A stretch of DNA of 64,000 bases from assembly GCA_004014935.1 (NCBI GenBank), contig CP025322.1:2418001-2482000 (forward strand), in the 5' to 3' direction. The translations under genes and the position numbers were made by a program. Origin of the DNA: Saccharomycopsis malanga (lineage: Eukaryota > Ascomycota > Saccharomycetes > Ascoideales > Saccharomycopsidaceae). Of the stretch, positions 10,541-21,400 are shown piece by piece; positions within the stretch are counted from its first letter, which is position 1, and every line of letters begins with the position of its first letter. A model generated the notes under the pieces. It was not told where the DNA came from, did no database searches, and saw nothing but the letters and a program-made list of their open reading frames with translations.

Positions 10541-11089
10541 TTGGTCAAAAATAATGTTGATTACAGTGCTAATACCAACATTTACAAACGCCAATAATAC
10601 AAAGGCACAAAATACCAAACTAAACAAGCGCTACAATAGAACTAATCATTCAAATCCCAGGTTTACAATCAATTGTGTAAACCAAAAAGTCAATCAACAA
10701 GTCAGCGCTTACCTCTTTATCAGGGTGAAAATCAAAAGTTTCATAATGGCGTCAAGTTTTGGAACGTTTACACATTACAATGTGCCAAAATATGTATAAT
10801 TCATTAAAACCGTAGCTGTAAAGCTTTATCAATGGCAATTTTATGGTGGATTACTATACCAATTGTTATTACACAGTAAAGAACATGTCCATTTACAGTG
10901 AATGTTGTGATGTGAGAATGTATGGGTGTTTTAGAAGGTATAAATTGGTGAACCATAGCAAATACCAGTGTAATTGAATAAATTATAAATGGCAAATTGC
11001 CATATTTATGGATTGATATTTAAAGATTTGTATTTTTATGTAAACGTAGAAATCACTATAAATGCATTGACGGACTAATCGCTTTTAAT

Positions 11090-11255
11090 TATACATGATA
11101 TTAATTTTACATGATATTGATTATACATAATATTTATCATATATGATATCAATACATAATATTAATCATAAATAATATCAATACATAATATTTATCATAT
11201 ATGATATCAATACATAATATTAATCATAAATAATATCAATACATAATATTAATTA
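11090..11255. repeat. ATATCAATACATAATATTAATCAT-type array
   Basis: Alternating units of about 29 bp (ATATCAATACATAATATT followed by TATCATATATG or AATCATAAATA) are repeated about six times. AT-rich and non-coding. Confidence 0.8.
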
Positions 11256-12121
11256 TACAAACCACCAGCAGCTGGTCTAACCTGCTATAGTGTATTAATA
11301 TATAGGCTCAACACCCCCAATCTCACTAGCACCATGCAAAGTGCCTTCAAACTAGCATTATAGCGCCAGTATCTATTGACGGTGAGTAATATACAATAGC
11401 ATCTTTGGGTTTTGCAATATAGTAAGACCAGCTAGCAAATAAACCCAACCATGCTAATTTGAAACAACATTTGTTCAATGCTGGGCCAACCCAACTACAG
11501 CTACAGATGAACAATCCCAATGACGGCAACAAAATCACTACCCTTTCTTGAACGTCAATCTTTGGGCTTAATTAATAAGGATTGACAGTGGGAGGCCCAG
11601 ATCTTCCATTTGGCCAGTCGTCACAGTCTCATTATTGAGGTGAATCTCTTTTACAATTTATTCCTATTTGGTTCGCATCGTCAGAAACTCTAATTTCGAT
11701 TCATTTATCTATTCAATCTTCGTAAAACACGCTTGACTCGGCCCACGGTAAAATACATTCCCTCTTTGGGGTTTAGAGTTTTAGCCCAACGAGAAAGAAA
11801 TCGTGATAGTTTGGACTTTTGGGTTCACACTACAATAGCGAGTAATCAAACTCTGTTGACTCCTTTTGCTTTTTCTTTTTTCATGGCTTTCTTCGCAAAC
11901 GTTGGTTAGTCTGTTTCACTTCTAAACCTTAGTTTGGCCATCGTTATTACCATAAATGCCAAACCTTGCAAGATCACATGTATTGCTATTGTGCCCAATT
12001 TGGCAGTGTCCATACGAGCCTTATCAAGCGTAAACTGATAGCAAAGTGTAACGTTGATTTGTCATCCTGTCAGTTGAACAATAGGTGACTTGTACCACTC
12101 AACAGCTACATCCAACTGCTG

Positions 12122-12190
12122 CTGGGCCGTATGGCTCAGTGGCCAGTGCTCAAAAGACCTGGATAATACTCTGGAGCAGGAACAGAAGAT
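12122..12190 (+). repeat. SINE-B head fragment
   Basis: GGGCCGTATGGCTCAGTGGCCAG (read in part as GTATGGCTCAGTGGCCAG) carries the SINE-B A box. A decayed GAAGATTATTACTATT follows where an ATT tail would be. The body is missing. Confidence 0.5.
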
Positions 12191-12244
12191 TATTACTATT
12201 GCCATATTATTTTTAACAGAAATACGCCTATATGCCTTACTATT

Positions 12245-12345
12245 GCCGGGTGGCCAAGTTGGTTGAGCCTTCATGCGCCACACCAAATAGGGTGGAAATC
12301 AAGTGTGGCGTTCCTCACTTTGGGTTTTGGGACTCGATTCGCGCT
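12245..12345 (+). repeat. Divergent tRNA-like sequence
   Basis: An A-box-like GGTGGCCAAGTTGGTT is followed about 85 bp later by CTCACTTTGGGTTTTGGGACT and a B-box-like GACTCGATTCG. The inner motif CTCACTTT(A/G)GGTTTT also occurs in SINE-A heads, so this may be an old SINE-A relative with a longer head. The B box lacks the invariant T of GGTTCGA and the stems do not pair, so it is not called a tRNA gene. Confidence 0.3.
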
Positions 12346-12959
12346 GTTGACGTTTTGGAGTCATTATCAAACGTTTTATTGAGTAAAACTAGTGCTATCC
12401 AGGTTGTTTTGAATTGAAAATGGGTATTATAATATTGTAAATTTTTTCGCTATAATAGGGTGCTATTTGTAGTAAAACGATTCATTTTTACGAACAAATA
12501 TTTGATATAAAAAAGTTTTGGCAAAACGGTACGGAAAATTGCCAGTTTTGACAAAACGTTAATTCTTTAAAGTCATATTCTAGAGTTGTTCCAGCAAACC
12601 AAACTAGCACATTTCATCTTCCACTATACAAGGAATATTTTATAGGGCTCAGTAAAGCGTAATGTGTTTAGTAATAGGCTTTATGCCTCGGTTTAAGAGA
12701 GTCCGTTTTTTCTTCAATTTGAAGTTCCAAATGTTTTATTGTTACTTTGACTCTAGTGTTTCTGTTGAAAGCCTTGGGATAGACGTACTAAATTAGATAA
12801 AAAATTAATTAAATTATAATTATATAAAATATGAGGCAAACTCGAGGGACCTGAGCTGGGAATACAAGATGTTTTAATTATTATTACATTGGCGTAGTCG
12901 TTGGGCCGTATGGCTCAATAAAGGAAGTGACAAGACAATTAATATAAATAATTATCTGG

Positions 12960-13031
12960 TAAAGACCACTGGGCCATTTGGCTTATTGGTCAGAGCTCTC
13001 GGAAAAGAAAAACAAGACCTAGAAAAAAGTC

Positions 13032-13109
<78 letters not shown>
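12960..13109 (+). repeat. SINE-B head joined to a long TTA tail
   Basis: CCACTGGGCCATTTGGCTTA starts a SINE-B head (then GTCAGAGCTCTCGG and AAACAAGACCTAGAA). The head runs straight into about 26 TTA triplets at 13032-13109 with no body or 3' module. This is an internally deleted copy whose tail has grown into a microsatellite. A head scrap of the same type (GGGCCGTATGGCTCA) lies at 12904. Confidence 0.65.
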
Positions 13110-13114
13110 GATTA

Positions 13115-13310
13115 TCTGCTAGAATGAACAAACAATTAATATAAATAATTACCTGGTAACATGAACAAACAAACAGTCAATATAAATTATTACTTGCTAG
13201 AATGACAAACAGTCAATATAAATAATTATCTGCTAAAATGAACAAACAAACAAACAGCCAATATAAATAATTACTTGCTAAAATAAACAAACAAACAAAC
13301 AGCCATTAAT
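13115..13310. repeat. ~48-bp minisatellite (AAACAGTCAATATAAATAATTA)
   Basis: About four units combine ACAAACAAACAG(T/C)CA, ATATAAATAATTA and C(T)TGCTAAAATGA. A partial unit also precedes the SINE head at about 12925-12955, so the SINE copy sits within this array. Confidence 0.75.
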
Positions 13311-13472
13311 TAAAGTCCTGCGAAATCTAAAACGAACTGTAAAATAATAAGAAATGAAACATTATTAAAAATAATAAAAAATGAAACATTATGAAAAAAA
13401 GATGAAAAAAATCCAACATTCTCTTTGCAAATTCAAACAACGGCTTCAAAACTAGCAACAGCAAGCCACCAA

Positions 13473-16400
13473 CTAAATGAAATCGTCGCTCATGTGGGAA
13501 AAGCCTCTAAACTTCTCCTGCATTGACGAGTCCAATGTAGAGTTGACTGGTGTCAAGCGAGGAGTTTCTGCGGTAAACTCGTCGTCAAAGTTGGACACGT
13601 CGTGTTCCGACTTGACTTCTGGAAGATACGGAGGTGGAATGCGCAAGTTGAAGACGTCATCAAAGTTGATGTTTCTGAAATACGGATGTTCCATGACTTC
13701 GTCTGCGTCTCTTGGGCCTGCACCAAGACGCTGTGCGGGGTCTCTGGTTAGCAAGGCTTGGAGAATCTCGACCGATTCCCGGGCCATCTGGATAGGATAC
13801 AAGGGTTCGTCGGTTAGAATGGCGTTGAAGATCTCCTCCTCGTCTCCGCCTCGGAATGGCGACTGGCCCAACAACATCTGGTATAGCAAGACTCCGAACG
13901 CCCACCAGTCCACGGCCTTGCCGTACTTCTGCTCCTTTAGGATCTCAGGGGCCATGAACTCGGGCGTCCCACAGAACGTGGACGTGGTGTTGCCGTACCA
14001 CATTTCCTCTTTGCAAAGGCCGAAATCGGCGATTTTGATGTGGCCTGCGGTGGTCAACAAGATGTTATCCAACTTCAAGTCACGGTAAATCACCCCGTTG
14101 TCGTGGAAATACTTCAAGCCGAGCAACACCTCTGCTGCATAGAACTGTGCTCTTCTCTGCGAGAAACGCGCCTTTTGAATGTGCCACATCAAATCGCCCC
14201 CCGACACATACTCCATCACAAAGTATATACGGTTCGCGGTCTGGAAACAGCAGTGCAAGTTGATCAAAAACGGATGCCGCTTCTTGTTGGCTATGAGAAA
14301 CACCCGTTTCTCCGACTTGGTGCTCTCCACCTCGTCGTTTTCGATGATGAAATCCTTCTTCAACACCTTGATGGCGCACAACTTTTTCCCAACGCGCGAC
14401 TCCGCCAACATCACCTTCCCAAAGTTGCCTTTTCCCAACACTGCCAAAAACTGGAAGTCGTCCAAGCCCACTTTATGTCTACGCTTCTCCTTCCTGTGCT
14501 TGTGCACCGCCACCGCCTCTTCCTGCTTCACAGGGTCCAACGACAACGGCTCTACTGTCATGTCGTCAAACGGTTTGATCCCCTGTTCGATTCTAGATAT
14601 TCTCTTTTCTGCATTATCGTTACTGTAGTCATTGTAATACGGTGACGTCACGGGCTTGGCTGGTGATTCGGGCGGGTCCAGTGCTTTGTTTGCTGCTTCT
14701 TCAAACGGATTCATCACTTCTACAGACGTCTCGCTTTCGGGATAGTGCACTAGATTGGTTTTATCTTTTTCAAACTGCAAAGATTGATCATAATCAGAAT
14801 CAACAATGATAGTAGGAATTTCCAGTGACGGTTGATACTCCTCGTATTGTTTTTTCTCGTATTGGGCAATTTGCTGTGGGTTTTCCTCGTATTGGGCAAT
14901 TTGCTGTGGGTTTTGCTGATATTCAGTCTTTTTTTGATATTGTGGGGTTTCCTCGTATTGTGTCTTTTGCTGACTATCGGAAAATATACCAACGCCATAT
15001 GGATGATGTTCTCTTGGTGGGTTTTGGTATTTTGTATGATCAGGAAGCGGTCTTTGATTATCCAATACTTGAGACGAACTATCATCGAATGAAATACGAC
15101 CCACTGTAGAGCCAATTGGCCTTTCAATTGGCCTTTCAATTGGCCTTTGCACTGGCCTTTGCACTGGTCTTTGCACTGGTCTTGGCGACGCTGTTTTACC
15201 ACTTTTACGGATTTCGTTCAAAATCTTATTGGCCATAATCATGGACATGCCGCAGAAATCAGGAACCAAATGCGAGCACTGGGCGTGGCACATGACGCCG
15301 CACTCCACACACTTGCGGACATTCTTCTTACCCCAAGGCAAGATGAAGCCGCAATGGCAACACCACTTGGTGCCGCGGTTCGACACCGGTTCAAACCGAT
15401 GCGGAATGTTATGGTTCAACTTGGCTTCGTCAGGATCCGTGTCGGTGGACGATTTGGAGATGCATTTGGTCACTACATTGCGGTAGCATTTCCGATGGCA
15501 GAGATATCGGCAGTCTTGACACTGATAACATGAATATCTGGCAAATTCGCCACAATACGCACACATCATGATATTGTAAAAGTTTTTCTGCACAAAATGA
15601 TGTCCATGCTGCTCATAAACGTTATTATTCTTTTCTCTAATGGCTCCATGACGCCCAAGACCGCCCAAGTTGTTTTCATGGACCCTGCTGTTGCTGCCTC
15701 CTCTGTCGGTCTTTACAAAGCCAAACGTAAGCAATATCTGGCCACAGGGCTCCAAAATATACCACGCACTGCTTGTGATGTCTCTGTCTACGCTTTTGAA
15801 CGTTGGTTCTAATGGTTGGTGGCTGAATTGGCCATGGGCGCCATGGGCGCCAAATTGGCCAAAAGAAGAACCCTGGGCATGGCCCTGGGGATGGCCAACA
15901 GAGGAAACATGAGACGAGCCCTTGAAACCGCTTTGACTGGTCAAATTCGAAGCACTAACCCAGCCATTACTTGAATTTTCAAACAATTTACGTTTTCTTC
16001 TCAATTCTTCCACAATGTCGCCAATCATAAACCAAACAATAGCAACAGGCACCAACTGGTCGCCATTGACCTTGTCGCAAACACTGATTTCAATCTCGTT
16101 GTTTTTATCAACGTTTATTTGAAACTGCAACTGTTCATGCAACTTGCCGTTTTTGAACGGTTTTGTCTTCACCTTGAGCTCGTCGTCCACCTTGATCAAA
16201 ATAACCGACTCGCTCTTCTTCCCGGTGAAGCTGCTGGAGATTATGTGGTCAATATCCTTCAAATTGCCGATTCCAATGGTGATGACGCCTGTGAGCGGTT
16301 TTCCGCGCAATCTCTGGTTGCTGAGCAACTCGGTTTCCTCCCGGACGTCTGCAATGTCAATGTGCATGTCCCGGTAGCGTTTGAGGGCGCGGGTGAGCAA

Positions 16401-16892
16401 GGGGATCTTCTTGTTGCTCTCTATACGTCCGCCTAGAGCAGCAGACGACGAGTTCTTGTCCGCATCAAACTGGTACAACTTGATCATCTTCTCGCTGGCC
16501 TCCTTGTACTGGTTCTCGATCTGGAGCTTGAACTCCAACAACTGGAGCATGTACTGGATCCGGTGGCCCAACGACGGACAGTCGTATTTGATCAAGTCCA
16601 ACCGCGTGAAATTCGGGGCATTGTGTGCTTGTTTTGCACTGGCGCCATCACTCGGCGCTCCACTGGCCTCAACAGCCGCCGCCGCCGCTACAGATCCGGC
16701 CTTTATCGAAAGCTCTTCCAAGGTTTTGGTCAAATAGTCGAGATTCTGCGTCGCCTCGCGTATATTACTATTGCACTTTTGCTTCACCGCAATATTCGAC
16801 GTCGACTCCCGGATCTTCGTCGACGAATTGATAATATTCTTCTCCCGCTCAATCTTCTTCTTAATGTCATTCATAACCTTGATCTCAGACAT
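13473..16892 (-). CDS. PKC1: Protein kinase C (cell-wall integrity kinase)
   Basis: 1139-residue protein with the full fungal Pkc1 layout. Two HR1 Rho-binding coiled coils lie at about residues 1-65 and 95-150. A C2-like domain lies at about 200-340. Two C1 zinc fingers lie at about 430-480 (HHFVQKNF...CAYCGEF) and 500-550 (HRFEPVSNRGTKWCCHC). A variable linker follows at 550-800, then an AGC kinase domain from about 815: glycine loop GKGNFGKV, catalytic YRDLKLDN (about 930), DFG, activation loop TFCGTPEF. The AGC tail ends in a hydrophobic motif FRGFSHM near the C-terminus. Pkc1 is activated by Rho1 and drives the Bck1-Mkk1/2-Slt2 cascade at the cell surface. The open frame extends to a TTG at 16913, but the first ATG is 16892 (MSEIKVMN). 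The linker holds in-frame repeats (PVQRPVQRP, PIERPIERP and QIAQYEEN). It converges with nothing nearby and is divergent from NTO1. Confidence 0.97.
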   Translation of the reverse strand: MSEIKVMNDIKKKIEREKNIINSSTKIRESTSNIAVKQKCNSNIREATQNLDYLTKTLEELSIKAGSVAAAAAVEASGAPSDGASAKQAHNAPNFTRLDLIKYDCPSLGHRIQYMLQLLEFKLQIENQYKEASEKMIKLYQFDADKNSSSAALGGRIESNKKIPLLTRALKRYRDMHIDIADVREETELLSNQRLRGKPLTGVITIGIGNLKDIDHIISSSFTGKKSESVILIKVDDELKVKTKPFKNGKLHEQLQFQINVDKNNEIEISVCDKVNGDQLVPVAIVWFMIGDIVEELRRKRKLFENSSNGWVSASNLTSQSGFKGSSHVSSVGHPQGHAQGSSFGQFGAHGAHGQFSHQPLEPTFKSVDRDITSSAWYILEPCGQILLTFGFVKTDRGGSNSRVHENNLGGLGRHGAIREKNNNVYEQHGHHFVQKNFYNIMMCAYCGEFARYSCYQCQDCRYLCHRKCYRNVVTKCISKSSTDTDPDEAKLNHNIPHRFEPVSNRGTKWCCHCGFILPWGKKNVRKCVECGVMCHAQCSHLVPDFCGMSMIMANKILNEIRKSGKTASPRPVQRPVQRPVQRPIERPIERPIGSTVGRISFDDSSSQVLDNQRPLPDHTKYQNPPREHHPYGVGIFSDSQQKTQYEETPQYQKKTEYQQNPQQIAQYEENPQQIAQYEKKQYEEYQPSLEIPTIIVDSDYDQSLQFEKDKTNLVHYPESETSVEVMNPFEEAANKALDPPESPAKPVTSPYYNDYSNDNAEKRISRIEQGIKPFDDMTVEPLSLDPVKQEEAVAVHKHRKEKRRHKVGLDDFQFLAVLGKGNFGKVMLAESRVGKKLCAIKVLKKDFIIENDEVESTKSEKRVFLIANKKRHPFLINLHCCFQTANRIYFVMEYVSGGDLMWHIQKARFSQRRAQFYAAEVLLGLKYFHDNGVIYRDLKLDNILLTTAGHIKIADFGLCKEEMWYGNTTSTFCGTPEFMAPEILKEQKYGKAVDWWAFGVLLYQMLLGQSPFRGGDEEEIFNAILTDEPLYPIQMARESVEILQALLTRDPAQRLGAGPRDADEVMEHPYFRNINFDDVFNLRIPPPYLPEVKSEHDVSNFDDEFTAETPRLTPVNSTLDSSMQEKFRGFSHMSDDFI

Positions 16893-16942
16893 CTTATCTT
16901 CTTTTCCATCCAATATTCAGTCTCAAAATCTCATCAAATCAT

Positions 16943-16970
16943 AAAAAAAAAAAAAAAAAAAAAATTTTTT
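16943..16970. promoter_or_regulatory. A22/T6 tract in the PKC1-NTO1 divergent promoter
   Basis: Twenty-two A followed by six T, 51 bp upstream of the PKC1 ATG. It is a strong candidate nucleosome-excluding tract for PKC1; that function is inferred from position. Confidence 0.4.
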
Positions 16971-17205
16971 AAACTCTCGCAATTTTGGTACGCTTTTATA
17001 GCCCTTGAAGTCACCAATAATCGCCTAGTGTTTTTATCTACGTCTCTCCCTCACTCCTCGCTGATATATTGCCGTCATTATCAAAATCCATCTCGTCTCT
17101 TTGTAATTCGTCCGCTTTTCGCCAAATTATTACTACTTCCACGTAAACATAGGGGGGTAACCGGAGTGCGAATAGTGTTTTGGGGGTTATTCTTACAGGG
17201 GTTGG

Positions 17206-17552
17206 TATGAGTAGGACATGCTAGAGTTTATGATGATTATAGTGTTGTTTGTAGGTTTGAAATTGAACGTATTTGTTGACAAAAGTCAGATTTAAATATG
17301 GAATTGATGAGTAGATATTGTATAGAAGTGATGAAGTTGATAAAAATCAGATTCAAGTACGAAATTGATCAATAGATATTGTATAGAAGTGATGAAGCTA
17401 ATAAAAATCAGATTTAAATACGAAATTGATTAGATGATTTATAGAAGTGATGAAGCTAATAAAAATCAGATTTGAGGATATTATATATATTTATAGCTAG
17501 GTATGAGTAGATTTGAACATGTTAGAGTTTATTATGATTATAGTGTTGTTAT
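17206..17552. repeat. NTO1-flanking segment, left copy (~62-bp minisatellite)
   Basis: Three to four units of TAGAAGTGATGAAGCTAATA plus AAATCAGATTTAAATACG and AAATTGAT(C/T)A(A/G)TAGAT. They are framed by GGTATGAGTAG...AACATG...GTTTATGATGATTATAGTGTTG at both ends. The same segment occurs in the same orientation downstream of NTO1 at 22064-22480. Confidence 0.8.
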
Positions 17553-17862
17553 AATAACATCTTATATTTCAAGCCCAGTACATATCAGTTTCGTATATAC
17601 GCGCTATGTCTAAGGGGACTTGGTAAAACACAGTGGGGTAAGGGTTAATCATAATATTCTCACCCAGTTTAGCTGAAAGTAAGCAGTATTGGTCTAGGCC
17701 ACCTTTCAGACAGTTGCACTTGCCTGTGAAATCACATTCAGCATCGTAAAAAGCAGCGAGTAAAAGTGTCGTCTTGGGAATGAACCCGTGTTCCTGTTAG
17801 GTCTTGTTTTTCTCTTTTCCGAGAGCTCTGACCAATAATCCAAATGGCCCAGTAGTTATAAG
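17553..17862 (-). repeat. SINE-B, full-length minus-strand copy
   Basis: On the minus strand: head CTACTGGGCCATTTGGATTA then GTCAGAGCTCTCGGAAAAG, B-box region ACACGGGTTCATTCC, ACTTTTACTCGCTGCTTTTT, body CACAGGCAAGTGCAACTGTC, 3' module CCAAGTCCCCTTAGACATAG then GCGCGTATATACGAAACTG and GGGCTTGAAATATAAGATG. The tail ends at TTATT. About 310 bp, with all SINE-B parts in order. Confidence 0.8.
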
Positions 17863-17867
17863 ACTAC

Positions 17868-18050
17868 AAATATACAATTTTATACAATTTTATACAATTT
17901 TATACAATTTTATACAATTTTATACAATTTTATACAATTTTATACAATTTTATACAATTTTATACAATTTTATACAATTTTATACAATCTTATACAATTT
18001 TATACAATCTTATACAATCTTATACAATCTTATACAATTTTATACAAATT
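17868..18050. repeat. ATACAATTTT decamer array
   Basis: About 18 tandem copies of TATACAATTT with T/C variants towards the right. It lies just 5' of the SINE-B head on the NTO1 side, about 375 bp before the NTO1 ATG. The repeat-translated plus-strand frame over it is an artefact. Confidence 0.9.
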
Positions 18051-18171
18051 TCAACAGAAAAAATTGCAAAAAATCTTTTCTAACAATCATCAATACATAC
18101 TATCAGAGCTAAACAACTCATCTTTCCAGTACAACTTGCAAATGACCAGCACAATTCACCATATTACCACA

Positions 18172-18187
18172 ACGCGCGCCCACGTGA
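18172..18187. promoter_or_regulatory. ACGCG and CACGTGA motifs upstream of NTO1
   Basis: ACGCGCGCCCACGTGACTT lies about 240 bp upstream of the NTO1 ATG. It combines an MCB-like ACGCG core with a CACGTG E-box. Binding by MBF or bHLH factors is possible from the motifs only. Confidence 0.3.
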
Positions 18188-18424
18188 CTTGCGAAATTTC
18201 GAAGCGAAAAAGAGATAATAAACAAGGCAAAATACTGGTTGAATTAACAGAACAACTAGTGAAAAATTCGAGTATTAAAGAGTTTTGACGAGTCCACGCG
18301 ACGTGAAATTTGCATCAACAGATAGTACGGGGCCCAGTCTTGATGTGGTTTTGAGACGGTATTTAGCGCGCTGTTATATTGTTTCGTGTGTCTCGGCGGG
18401 AACTAGAGATTTTTGCTTTCAAGC

Positions 18425-21400
18425 ATGAAGCAAAGGCACACGGGGAGGAAAAAGGGCAGGTTGTCTCGTCATATTGCGGACAGCAAACACGCCAATCAGA
18501 CGGCAGCAATTGGATATGGTGATTATGACTTTGAAAAGCCGCGCGAGGAGATTGATTTTGAGCGGTTCTATCCAGATTTGGATATCAAGATGCCTTTGGG
18601 TGTTTATATTATTCAAAATGATGAGGCAAGCGATAGTGTTGGAGTTGGTGGTGTAGACGGATCTACTGATTTGGATGGATCTAATAATGGAGATGGATCT
18701 AATAATGGAGATGGATCTAATAATGGAGATGGATCTAATAATGGAGATGGATCTAATAATGGAGATGTCAGTGTACTGGACTTGATAAAAGAAGACAAGT
18801 TGCTTAGTATATCTGAGAAAAAGGCGCTAATAAAACAAGTAGATGCGCCAAGTTGGTTGGATAAGTTGGTTTACAAGTTTCTTGATTTTTCTGACGAAAA
18901 ATCTGACGAAAAATCTGATGTAAAATCTGATGTAAAATCTGGCCAAAAATCTGATGAAAAATCTGACAAAAATATCAAATTGCTACTGGCAAAAAATCCA
19001 AATATTGTGGCAACATCCAAAGCAGAGCTCAAGGAATCGTATAGAAAATTGAAAAATCTCGAAGCTTTGAAACGTAGTGCAGACAATATTGACGAATTTG
19101 ACAATTACACCGTGTATAATAAGAAAAGAAAGTTTTTCCACTTGTTGGATGACAATGTCCGTTCGGAAACTCATGCTCCAAGTGCCAGTTCTTCGTCGGT
19201 GTCTTTGGACAGTGTTCAGTCGACGCCTACGTCTTCTGTAGATTGTCCAAACCAGAAACTGGCAATCATGAGTGTCAGTTTGATATCTTCTGGAAGCGGG
19301 TTGAAAGCAGAAAATTGCGTAAACAGAAATGGTTATCATAAAAGTAGCACTTGTAGTGGTGACAGCAGTTTTGTGACTCCAGAAAGCATAAAATATCCCT
19401 ATTTTGTACGCAAGAGAATCCCAAAGCCTTCGTTGGATTTGCTACTTGAAACGAATCCAAATCGTAGCTACTGGCAAAACAGGCTTGTCACGCAGTCGTA
19501 TTTTGCAAAAATCGACCAAACCGGCTTTGATTATGTCTCAAACACCAATGTTTTGCAGGCATATCTCAACAATTCCAGCTTTAAACTCGCAAATCACGAA
19601 TCCTTATCGGACATTGGCAATACTGAAGAGATGTCTAGCAATGCTGCGGTGTCAGACGGCACACTTGATGAAATTAGTCAACTCAATAGTGAAGATTATA
19701 AAAATAATAAAGTCGACCAAATCAATAGTGAAGACTATAAAAACAAAAACAAAATCGACCAACTCAACAAGAATCTCAATAATGAAGACTATAAAAACAA
19801 GATTGCCTATCTTGGCTTTCGCTGCGTGTATCCTCAGCCAAGAAAGGCCACTCAGACTTATATTCGGGAGACTGATTACAGAACCACCGATACGTTTGAA
19901 TTGGACGTGTTTGAAGAGTTTGCCGTGGCGGGCAACAGAGATCCCAAGGGATTCAGTTTGTTCCGATGTCTTTACGATATGGATGAACAGGACGACTATC
20001 TGCTCAGTGTGATCAATCGCAAGCGGATCAAGTCGAATTCCAGCTATGTGGCGCCCGAAGTGTTTGAGATCAGCATGACGTTTCTAGAACGAGAATGGCA
20101 TTTTCTTTCCAAACGGATCCCGCGCGACTCTGAGCCTGAGTCTGATTTGAAGTACCAGAAAGCAGCGGAGTTTGTTGGCTTGTATGGTTCTGACGATGGG
20201 ATTGGAATGGCCCCGGAAAACGACCAGCCGTGTGCCATTTGCAACGACAGCGAGTGTGACAACCAGAATGCCATTGTGTTCTGCGACGGTTGCAATATAG
20301 CTGTGCACCAGGAGTGCTATGGTGTTGTGTTTATTCCCGAAGGACAGTGGCTATGCCGCAGATGTATGGATTCCAAACGAAAACGAGTTGCCTGTGAATT
20401 CTGCCCTTCTTTGACAGGTGCTTTCAAGCAGACCGACGCTGGGGCCTGGTCGCATCTTCTCTGTGCACTATGGATCCCTGAATTGGGCCTCAAAAGCAGC
20501 ATTTACATGGAAACCGTAGAAGGCATTGAGCGAATCCCCAAAAGCCGCTGGAAATTGGTCTGTTTTGTCTGCAAACAGCGACAGGGGGCATGTGTCCAAT
20601 GTGCGAACAAAAACTGTTTCCAAGCCTTCCACGTTACTTGTGCTAAAAGGGCCGGCTTGTACTTGAAAATGCACGGAGGCGTTCAAGCAGTGGTTTCCAA
20701 CAAAAAGAACTTGACGGCGTTCTGCGACAGACATTTGCCCCACGACCATATCCATTCTGCCGTCGAAATCAAAAACAACATCAGCAAAACTCGGGCGTAT
20801 TTCGCAATGTTGGCCCATGTCCAGACAGCGTCGCCCAAGTACAAGACCTTTGGCGATGGCATCAGCTATTACGAGCACGCCAATATCTTGAAAAAGAAAA
20901 ACAGCAGGCCTGTTATTGCCTCGGTGAAAGCATTCAAAGATAACAACAACGCAATCCTCCGCTGGCAGTCCAAGAAAGGAACACCCATAGCTCCTCATCT
21001 TTTCTTGGAGAAACTCAAAAAGTTGCTCTTGTTTTTACATGCGGACGACGTCGACGCCTTGGCCGAGACTTTGTGCAAATACTGGGCCTTGAAACGTGAA
21101 TGGAAGGCTGGTCCTTTGATCAGAGCATTGGACCATCACAACTTTTCCAACGTGGAAACTTCTTCCGATGCCGTCGACCGCATCAAAGTAAATAACATTC
21201 TAAATAACGACATCCATAAACTCATCGATATCTCCGAAGACATTATCAAACGCCAGAAGTTGTCTTTGCAAGGCTACGTCAAGGACTTGCAAAACATTGA
21301 AAGTATCCATTTCCCAGTCTCGAACCTAATCAAGCCAATCATCAGTAAAATCGTAGACATTGATACAAACCAGGGCAAGTTGCTAACCGCCTACAAACCC

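Larger units (their letters stand above)
9665..13472. other. Gene-free interval between the cyclin and PKC1 (convergent 3' ends)
   Basis: No supportable frame. Contents are T-rich sequence after the cyclin stop (possible terminator), a degenerate minisatellite (10010-10540), an ATA-rich array (11090-11255), SINE-B head pieces (12122, 12902, 12963), a divergent tRNA-like sequence (12245-12345), a long TTA run (13032-13109) and a ~48-bp array (13115-13310). The stretch 11260-12120 shows nothing recognisable. Confidence 0.6.

Noticed and set aside
12245-12345. A functional tRNA gene with intron
   Set aside because: A-box and B-box-like motifs exist, but the B box deviates at the invariant T and neither acceptor nor T stem pairs.
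13477-16831. Several plus-strand frames of 70-215 codons across PKC1
   Set aside because: They are antisense shadows of the PKC1 coding sequence, with no independent motif. Similar shadows across NTO1, SEA4, RAD24, LMO1 and VCX1 were also left out.
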